From: Rhodocyclales bacterium | Lineage (GTDB): Bacteria > Pseudomonadota > Gammaproteobacteria > Burkholderiales > Rhodocyclaceae | Length of the DNA: 64,000 nucleotides | NCBI GenBank assembly: GCA_016214145.1 | Contig: JACRPA010000010.1 | Coordinates: 62,001-126,000 of the forward strand | Direction of reading: 5' to 3' | Shown: positions 58,266 through 64,000 of the stretch, piece by piece | Numbering within the stretch: position 1 is the stretch's first letter | How the letters are laid out: each line of letters starts with the position of its first letter | Position numbers and translations under genes: made by a program | Notes under the pieces: generated by a model | Database searches by the model: none | What the model saw: only the letters and a program-made list of their open reading frames with translations | What the model was told of the DNA's origin: nothing

Positions 58266-58891
58266 TTCGGCACGGCCATGCCGCGCTGCACGGCCGGACG
58301 GTTGGCGACGGCCTTGAACCAGCGCAGGACGTTCGGGTAGCTGGACAGGGCGACGTCGTGCCACTCGTGGCGCGCCACCCAGGGGAAGGTCGCCATGTCG
58401 GCGATCGAGTACTCGTCGGCGAGGTATTCGTGCTGCGACAGGCGGGCGTTCAGCACGCCGTAGAGCCGCGCCGTTTCCCTGGTGTAGCGGCCGATGGCGT
58501 AATCTACCTTCTCCGGGGCGTAGCGCAGGAAATGGTGGGTCTGGCCGAACATCGGCCCGACGCCGCCCATCTGGAACATCAGCCACTGCAGGGCCTCGTA
58601 CTTGCCGCGCACCGAGGCGGGCAGGAAGCGGCCGGTCTTGCCGGCGAGATACACCAGGATGGCGCCGGATTCCATCATGCGCATCGGCCGCTTTTTCGTC
58701 CCTTCGTCGGGCCCGTCGGGGTCGACGATGGACGGAATTTTTCCATTCGGGTTGATGGCAAGGTAGGCGGGCGCGAACTGCTCGCCCTGCGTGATGTCGA
58801 TCTTGTGCACCCGGTAGGGCAGGCCGCATTCCTCCAGCATGATGGAAACCTTGCGGCCGTTGGGCGTACCCCATGTGTATAGTTCGATCAT
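58262..58891 (-). CDS. glutathione S-transferase family protein
   Basis: 209 residues. Thioredoxin-like N-terminal domain (IELYTWGTPNGRKVSIMLEECGLPY; NPNGKIPSIVDPDG; RMMESGAILVYLAGK, the GSH-binding ESxAI) and alpha-helical C-terminal domain (YSIADMATFPWV N-capping box). Close to YghU/YfcG (Nu-class) disulfide reductases, with T/N in the active-site TPNG. ATG 58891. Confidence 0.93.
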   Translation of the reverse strand: MIELYTWGTPNGRKVSIMLEECGLPYRVHKIDITQGEQFAPAYLAINPNGKIPSIVDPDGPDEGTKKRPMRMMESGAILVYLAGKTGRFLPASVRGKYEALQWLMFQMGGVGPMFGQTHHFLRYAPEKVDYAIGRYTRETARLYGVLNARLSQHEYLADEYSIADMATFPWVARHEWHDVALSSYPNVLRWFKAVANRPAVQRGMAVPK

Positions 58892-58904
58892 TGCGTACCT
58901 TTCC

Positions 58905-59822
58905 TCACTGCCGATGCTGAAGTGGCTGATTGCCCTGCTGATCACGGTCCTGATTGCCGGCGTCTTCCTGCCGCGGCTGGCCGCCTTCCTGCGCATCGGC
59001 CGCCTGCCGGGGGACGTCAGCTTCCGCTTTCGCGGGCGCCTCTGCCACTTTCCCTTCGGCACCACCCTGCTGCTCTCCCTGCTGGCGACGCTGCTGTTCC
59101 GCCTGCTGTAAGGTCATTTCGAATTCCTGCCAGCCCTGCGGCGTCCACTGGAACAGCCGGCGCGAGACCGGACGGCCCTGGTGCCGCTCCACGGTCTCCA
59201 CGGTGGAACGCAGTTGGTCGATCTTCTCCGGCTCCTGGGTCGACGTGAACACCACCACGTCGCGCGTCGGCATGCCGAGGATGAGCAGGTCGCCATGCTT
59301 CAGGGTCAGTTCCGCCCAGCGCCAGTGCAGCAGGACGCGGCTGGCCGCATAGCCGTCCGTGGTTTCGATCACGTTCAGCCAGGGCAGCTTGCCGACCTGC
59401 TTGATGGCGATCTCGCCGTGCGCGCGGTCGAGGTTGGCCAGGGCGCGCTGGTGCAGCCGATCCGGATCCATGCCCCAGGATTCCATCATGCCGTGCGAGA
59501 CCAGTTGCGCGCCTTCCTTGTATTCGAGGGCATACATGATCTGCACGTCGGCGAGGAAATCGCGCACCACCAGGGAATTGTCTTCGTACCAGGGGCCGGG
59601 ATTCTCCATGTCGCGGCTCATGCGCGCCAACTGCACGGCGAAGCGCTTGCGCGCCTGGTCCATGTAGCGCTTGCCGATCAGCACAGGCCGCAGGGCCGCC
59701 AGCGCCTCCTCGGCGCTGCGCGCCGGCGCGGTTTCCGCCGGCTTCTCCGGCACGGGCGGCGTCTCTTCTGCCCGCGCCGGCAGGGCAAGGAACGCCAGGA
59801 ATGCAATGAGCGGCAGCCTCAT
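58905..59822 (-). CDS. DUF1444-like exported protein
   Basis: 305 residues; signal peptide MRLPLIAFLAFLALPARA. The core (about 35-235) resembles the DUF1444 family: LRPVLIGKRYMDQARKRFAVQL, LVVRDFLADVQIMYALE, LGMDPDRLHQRALANLDR-type block, GYAASRVLLHWRWAELTLKHGDLLILGMPTRDVVVF. The last 65 residues are Gln/Glu/Ala-rich and low complexity, and are antisense to the DUF2905 gene, so the true functional end may be near 59120. ATG at 59822, inside bipartite repeat copy 15's flank. Function unknown. Confidence 0.82.
   Translation of the reverse strand: MRLPLIAFLAFLALPARAEETPPVPEKPAETAPARSAEEALAALRPVLIGKRYMDQARKRFAVQLARMSRDMENPGPWYEDNSLVVRDFLADVQIMYALEYKEGAQLVSHGMMESWGMDPDRLHQRALANLDRAHGEIAIKQVGKLPWLNVIETTDGYAASRVLLHWRWAELTLKHGDLLILGMPTRDVVVFTSTQEPEKIDQLRSTVETVERHQGRPVSRRLFQWTPQGWQEFEMTLQQAEQQRRQQGEQQGGAEGKVAEAPAKAEADVPRQAADAQEGGQPRQEDAGNQDRDQQGNQPLQHRQ
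58914..59111 (+). CDS. DUF2905 small membrane protein
   Basis: 65 residues: LKWLIALLITVLIAGVFLPRLAAFLRIGRLPGDVSFRFRGRLCHFPFGTTLLLSLLATLLF. Two helices flank the conserved RIGRLPGDV/FPFGT stretch diagnostic of DUF2905. Complete within the family's length, so it is real although it lies fully antisense to the tail of the DUF1444-like gene. Confidence 0.88.
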   Translation: MLKWLIALLITVLIAGVFLPRLAAFLRIGRLPGDVSFRFRGRLCHFPFGTTLLLSLLATLLFRLL

Positions 59823-59823
59823 G

Positions 59824-59846
59824 AAAGTCAGTCCCCGGAAGACGGC
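59824..59846 (-). repeat. bipartite repeat GCCGT-N8-GACTGACTTT, copy 15
   Basis: Spacer CTTCCGGG. Contains the cca stop codon and ends two bases inside the DUF1444-like start codon region. Confidence 0.85.
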
Positions 59847-61048
59847 GATTTCCTCAGCGCGGCCACGCGCGCCTCGTGGATGCGGTGCGCAATCTGCGTT
59901 TTGTCGTCCGTGGCGGCGGCGATGGCGCCGGCATCCACTCCCTGCACGGCGGCGAGGGCCCGCCGCAGGATGTCGCCCGCCGGCCACGGCCTGTCCTCCC
60001 AGCCGGGCCGGCCGCGGAAATCGCCTTCGCAAGCCTCCAGCAATTGTCCGAAGCGCTCCGGACGGCGCAGGGCGTCCGCCCGCTCGAACAGCCTGACGAC
60101 GGTCGCCGGCCGCAGGACGGCTGCATCGTGGATCACGCCGTGCTCGCGCGCCGCCAGCACGGCCAGGTCGCGGCAATCGGCCGGCGCGCGCAGCCGCCCG
60201 GAAACGGCCTCGGCCAGCGCCACGCCCTTCGCCTCGTGGCCGTGGTGATGCGGCCATTCCGCCTGTGGCGTCTCGCCCTTGCCGAGGTCGTGCAGCAGGG
60301 CGGCATAGCGCACCGCCAGCGGAAAGCGGCGCATCGCCGCCTGGTCGACGACGCGCAGGATGTGCGCGCCGGTGTCGATCTCGGGATGGTGCTCGGCCGG
60401 CTGCGGCACGCCGAACAGGCGGTCGAGCTCCGGCAGCACCTTCGCCAGCGCGCCGCAGGCGCGCAGCGCCTCGAGCATGCGCGAGGGCCGCGCCTCCATC
60501 AGGCCGCGCGAAAGCTCCTGCCAGACGCGCTCCGGCACCAGGTGGTCGACCTCGCCGTTGTCCGCCATCAGGCGCATCAGCGCGAGGGTTTCCTCCGCCA
60601 CATGGAAGTCCGGAAAGCGCGCGGCGAAACGCGCCACGCGCAGCACGCGCACCGGATCCTCGGCGAAGGCCGGCCCGACGTGGCGCAGCACGCGCGCCGC
60701 CAGGTCGGCCTGCCCGCCGAAGGGATCGACCAGGCTGCCGTCCTCGGCGCTGGCGATGGCGTTGATGGTGAGGTCGCGCCGCGCCAGGTCTTCCTCCAGC
60801 GTCACGTCGGGCTCGGCATGGAAGACGAAGCCCTTGTAGCCCGGCGCCGTCTTGCGCTCGGTGCGCGCCAGGGCGTATTCCTCGCGGCTGTCGGGATGGA
60901 GGAAGACGGGAAAATCCTTGCCGACGGGCTTGAAGCCGCGCGCCAGCATCTCCTCCGGCGTCGCGCCGACGACGACATGGTCGTGGTCCTGCACGGGCAG
61001 GCCGAGCAGCCGATCGCGCACCGCGCCGCCGACGACATAGGTTTTCAT
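59828..61048 (-). CDS. cca: CCA tRNA nucleotidyltransferase
   Basis: 406 residues, class [15 protein letters not shown] at 4-16, [69 protein letters not shown] and a C-terminal HD domain ([18 protein letters not shown]). It adds CCA to tRNA and has phosphohydrolase activity. ATG 61048. Preceded by an NDUFA9-like gene and slt as in other betaproteobacteria. Confidence 0.97.
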   Translation of the reverse strand: MKTYVVGGAVRDRLLGLPVQDHDHVVVGATPEEMLARGFKPVGKDFPVFLHPDSREEYALARTERKTAPGYKGFVFHAEPDVTLEEDLARRDLTINAIASAEDGSLVDPFGGQADLAARVLRHVGPAFAEDPVRVLRVARFAARFPDFHVAEETLALMRLMADNGEVDHLVPERVWQELSRGLMEARPSRMLEALRACGALAKVLPELDRLFGVPQPAEHHPEIDTGAHILRVVDQAAMRRFPLAVRYAALLHDLGKGETPQAEWPHHHGHEAKGVALAEAVSGRLRAPADCRDLAVLAAREHGVIHDAAVLRPATVVRLFERADALRRPERFGQLLEACEGDFRGRPGWEDRPWPAGDILRRALAAVQGVDAGAIAAATDDKTQIAHRIHEARVAALRKSPSSGD

Positions 61049-61052
61049 CTGT

Positions 61053-62006
61053 TCAGCGATGCGCCTTGAGGCGATAGCCGTAATAGCGGTAGCGCGGCGT
61101 GCTGGCCGCCAGGTACTCCGGCGCCACCGCTTCCAGCGCGGTCGGCGTCGCGCCGAAGGGCAGCAGGTCGCCGCCCGGGCAGACGCTGTCGACATCCATC
61201 GAATCGAGGTTGTCCACCGACATCGGCGGATTCGGCAGCAATTCGAGCAGGCCGGCCTGGATGCGGGCCAGCGCCTCGGGCAGGGCGAGGATCGGCCGCG
61301 GCTTGCCGATCTGCCGGCCGACGTAGCGCACCAGATCGGCCAGCGTGTAGACGCGCGGGCCGCAGCAGCAGTAAGCCTGGCCGAAGGCGTCGCGGCGATC
61401 GAGGCAGGCGACGATCGCCTGCGCCACGTCCTCCACGTACACCGGCTGGAAACGCGCCTGCGCGCTGCCTAGCGGCATCACCGGCGCCAGGCGCTGCAAG
61501 GAAGCGAACAAGTTGAGGAAGGAATCGTCCGGGCCGAAAATGACCGAGGGCCGGAAGATCGTCAGGTCGAGCGCCGCGCCCGCTTCTCGCAGGGCGGCCT
61601 CGCCCGCCCCCTTGGAACGCAGGTACTGGCTGGGGCCGTTGCTGTCCGCATTCAGGGCGGAGACATGGATCACCCGGCGCACGCCGGCGGCGCGGCAGGC
61701 GACCGCGATCCTGCGCGGCAGGTCGACGTGCGCCCGGGCGAAATCCGGCCCGTAGGGCAGACCATAGCGGCTGTGCAGGATGCCGACGAGATTGATCACC
61801 GCGTCCTGGCCGGCAAGCAGTTCGGCCAGCCGGGCGTCATCGTGCACATCGGTTTCGACCACTTCCACGGTGGGCAGGACGAGAAGGCGCCGGGCGCGCT
61901 CGCGGTGCCGCGTCGGCACGGTCAGGCGGTGGCCTTGCGCGGCCAGCCGCTGGGCGACGTGGCCGCCCAGGAAGCCGGAGCCGCCGATCAGGAGAATGTT
62001 TTTCAT
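61053..62006 (-). CDS. NAD(P)-dependent epimerase-like protein, NDUFA9 type
   Basis: 317 residues, atypical [59 protein letters not shown] (Y-x3-K as YLRSK), [14 protein letters not shown] and [13 protein letters not shown]. Homologous to the complex I accessory subunit NDUFA9. Five bases upstream of cca. Role in bacteria unknown. Confidence 0.92.
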   Translation of the reverse strand: MKNILLIGGSGFLGGHVAQRLAAQGHRLTVPTRHRERARRLLVLPTVEVVETDVHDDARLAELLAGQDAVINLVGILHSRYGLPYGPDFARAHVDLPRRIAVACRAAGVRRVIHVSALNADSNGPSQYLRSKGAGEAALREAGAALDLTIFRPSVIFGPDDSFLNLFASLQRLAPVMPLGSAQARFQPVYVEDVAQAIVACLDRRDAFGQAYCCCGPRVYTLADLVRYVGRQIGKPRPILALPEALARIQAGLLELLPNPPMSVDNLDSMDVDSVCPGGDLLPFGATPTALEAVAPEYLAASTPRYRYYGYRLKAHR

Positions 62007-62073
62007 GGCTGGTTAGGGAAACAAGCTCGGGCAGGAATTCTAGCAGTCAAGGCACCGGCGCCAGAAGCGGGTT

Positions 62074-64000
62074 CTAGGGCAGGTCTTCGATCTTCGTCGC
62101 GTCGTTGCCGTTCTTCGGCCCGATGGTGCCGAGCCGCGTCTTCAGCGACTGCGGCCGGCCGTCGAACAGGGCCGAGTAGTACACCGCATTGCTCATCACC
62201 TTCTTGACGTAGTCGCGCGTCTCGTTGAAGGGGATCGTCTCGGCGTAGATGGCGCCCTCGATGGGCTTCACGTCGCGCCACTTGCGCGCCCGGCCCGGCC
62301 CGGCATTGTAGGCGGCGGAAGCCAGCACCGGATGGCTGTCCAATTCATCCAGCACCATCTTGAGGTAGTTGGTGCCGAGGGTCACATTGACGTCGGTGTC
62401 GTTGGTCCTGCCCGGGTGGAAATCCTTCAGGCCAATCTTCTTCGCCACCCAGCTGGCCGTCTTCGGCATCAACTGCATCAGGCCCTTGGCGCCCACCACC
62501 GACTTGGCGTTGGTGATGAAGCGGCTCTCCTGACGCATCAGTCCGTAGACCCAGCCCTGGTCGAGTTGCAGCGCCTTCGCCTTCGGCTCGACGTGCTCGC
62601 GGAAGGGCGCCAGGTAGCGCATCGAGTAGTCGTGTTGCGCCAGCGTGCGGTCGGCGGTGTTGATGGCGCGGTCGAAGATTTCCTGCCGGTTGGCGAACTC
62701 CGCCGCCGCCAGCAGTTTCGCGTCGTCCATGCCGCGCACCGTCCAGTTCCATTCGCGGATGCCCTCGATGCGCATGTCGGTGCGAAACAGCGCGATGGCG
62801 CGGCGGATGCCCGGCAGGGCGGCGACCGCCTTGACTTCCTCGCTGGCCGGTTTCTGCGCCTGGGGCGGCAACTGTATCGGGCGGCCGAGCTCGTCATCGG
62901 CCAGGTTGCCGTAGAAATTCGGCTGGCCGGCAATGCGCTGAAACAGCGTCCGCGCCTCCTCCTGCCGGCCGAGCGCCTCATGGGCGCGGCCGAGCCAGTA
63001 GATCCAGTCCGGCTGTGCCTGCAGGGCCTTCGGCATCTGCTCGATGGCCTCGTGCACCATGGCCCAGTTCAGCGCCCGCAGCGCGGCGCGCGCCTTCCAG
63101 GCCAACTGTTCGTCGGAGAGCGGCGCAGTGCCGGCCTGGGCATACCAACCCAATGCTTCGGGCAGGTGCCTCAACGCGCCCTGCCAGCCGAGCTGGCCGT
63201 AGATGTAGCCGCGGTCCGCCGCGGAGAACTTGTCCTTGATGCCCTCCCACTGCTGCGCCGCCTGGACCGGATCGTTGCGCGCCATGCGCTGCACGGCGAA
63301 GAGGGCCATCTCGCGGCCCTGACGGCTTGAGGCAAAGCCGGACGGCAACAGCGCCAGGTGGCGCAGCGGCTTGTCGGCGATGGTATCGAGGGTCCTGGCG
63401 GCAAGCGCCTGGTTCGCCGGCAGATAGGCCGCAGTGATCTTCGCCGCGCCGAGCTTCTTCGCTTCCAGCAGGCGGCGCATCCGCTCCCAGATGTCGTCGG
63501 CGCCGAGGCGCCTGTCGGCAATCAGCTGCTCCATCAGGGGAATGCAGGATTCGGGCAATTCGGCGGCGACGAACCAGAGCGGCCGCGCCTCGTCCAGCGC
63601 GCCGAGATCGGCCAGGCGCAGGCGGTTCTGCAGGGCGTAGCAGGTGATTTCCTGGTCGGTCTGGACGAGCGGCGGGTATTCCGCATCGAAGGCATCCCAC
63701 TCGCGGCGCTTGCCCAGCACCTTGAGCCATTCGCCGCGCAGCTTGTCGGCCAGGTAGCTGCCGGACTGGCGCGCCAGAAAGTCGCGCAGCTCGTCGCTGC
63801 CGGCCTCCTGCAGGCGCAGGCTGAGCAGCCAGTATTCGACGTAGGGTTCGAGTTCGTGGCCGCGCACCGCCTCGAGCTGTTTGGCAATCTTGGCGCGGTC
63901 GCCGCGCTGGACGGCGTCCCGCGCGGCAAGCACGCGGTCGTCCCCGCTTGCCGCATGGAGTGCCGAGGCCGCAAATCCCATCAGCAGGGCGCACAGCAGA
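62074..64000 (-). CDS. slt: soluble lytic murein transglycosylase (5' end outside window)
   Basis: At least 635 residues of a Slt70-like enzyme. The visible start LLCALLMGFAASALHAA is the end of a signal peptide, so the true start lies beyond the window. The long alpha-superhelical U domain (residues 20-430) precedes the SLT catalytic domain: GLMRQESRFITNAKSVVGAKGLMQLMPKTASWV with catalytic Glu in RQESRF, then AAYNAGPGRARKW and ETIPFNETRDYVKKV. It cleaves peptidoglycan to 1,6-anhydro products in the periplasm. Followed by the NDUFA9-like gene. Confidence 0.95.
   Translation of the reverse strand, partial: LLCALLMGFAASALHAASGDDRVLAARDAVQRGDRAKIAKQLEAVRGHELEPYVEYWLLSLRLQEAGSDELRDFLARQSGSYLADKLRGEWLKVLGKRREWDAFDAEYPPLVQTDQEITCYALQNRLRLADLGALDEARPLWFVAAELPESCIPLMEQLIADRRLGADDIWERMRRLLEAKKLGAAKITAAYLPANQALAARTLDTIADKPLRHLALLPSGFASSRQGREMALFAVQRMARNDPVQAAQQWEGIKDKFSAADRGYIYGQLGWQGALRHLPEALGWYAQAGTAPLSDEQLAWKARAALRALNWAMVHEAIEQMPKALQAQPDWIYWLGRAHEALGRQEEARTLFQRIAGQPNFYGNLADDELGRPIQLPPQAQKPASEEVKAVAALPGIRRAIALFRTDMRIEGIREWNWTVRGMDDAKLLAAAEFANRQEIFDRAINTADRTLAQHDYSMRYLAPFREHVEPKAKALQLDQGWVYGLMRQESRFITNAKSVVGAKGLMQLMPKTASWVAKKIGLKDFHPGRTNDTDVNVTLGTNYLKMVLDELDSHPVLASAAYNAGPGRARKWRDVKPIEGAIYAETIPFNETRDYVKKVMSNAVYYSALFDGRPQSLKTRLGTIGPKNGNDATKIEDLP

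Overview
The window is high-GC proteobacterial DNA. Gene content points to a betaproteobacterium of the Rhodocyclales/Sterolibacteriaceae kind, a denitrifier-type anaerobic degrader of aromatics. The evidence is an anaerobic phenol gene set (phenylphosphate synthase and phenylphosphate carboxylase) beside betaproteobacterial housekeeping clusters (recA-recX-lptB-rpoN-hpf-ptsN-hprK and ribE-ribB-ribH-nusB-thiL-pgpA). No rRNA or tRNA was seen, so the genus is not settled.

1-14.8 kb: anaerobic phenol catabolism. On the minus strand ppsA-ppsB-ppsC (ATP + phenol to phenylphosphate) and ppcB-ppcD-ppcA-ppcC (phenylphosphate + CO2 to 4-hydroxybenzoate) are followed by ubiD-like, ubiX-like, an archaeal-type CTP-dependent riboflavin kinase, a NUDIX hydrolase, an FMN-binding split-barrel protein and a PaaK-like acyl-CoA ligase cut by the window edge. 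A divergent XylR/DmpR-type sigma54 activator sits upstream. The gap holds a textbook -24/-12 promoter and XylR-like upstream sites, and rpoN itself lies at 44 kb.

14.8-21.8 kb: accessory region, visibly lower in GC up to 20.4 kb. It holds exonuclease I, an XRE repressor with an ImmA-like protease, and a four-gene ubiquitin-like conjugation operon (tandem Ubl, E2-like, JAMM protease, E1-like) resembling the Bil antiphage systems. Two RelE/ParE toxin-antitoxin pairs follow. The three modules are separated by copies of one short bipartite repeat.

21.8-36.6 kb: SDR, DsbA, SPOR protein, ArgS, UbiB, a sodium/solute symporter, membrane proteins, MazG-like hydrolase, ferredoxin, alpha/beta hydrolase, a NodIJ-like ABC exporter interrupted by a REP-associated tyrosine transposase with its REPs, CutA and DsbD. 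36.7-41.9 kb: riboflavin genes, nusB, thiL, pgpA, cinA. 42-47.6 kb: recA to hprK. 47.7-52.6 kb: two exported proteins, a Ser/Thr kinase and a convergent cyclase-FHA protein. 52.6-64 kb: ttcA, a pteridine-reductase-like SDR, methyltransferase, a small AT-richer patch, hydrolase, GST, cca, an NDUFA9-like protein and slt.

The most unusual signal is GCCGT-N8-(G/C)ACTGACTTT. It occurs 15 times with an invariant 8-base spacer, on both strands, inside genes and between them. Several other repeat families are dispersed through the window, one of them read through in the same frame inside unrelated proteins.
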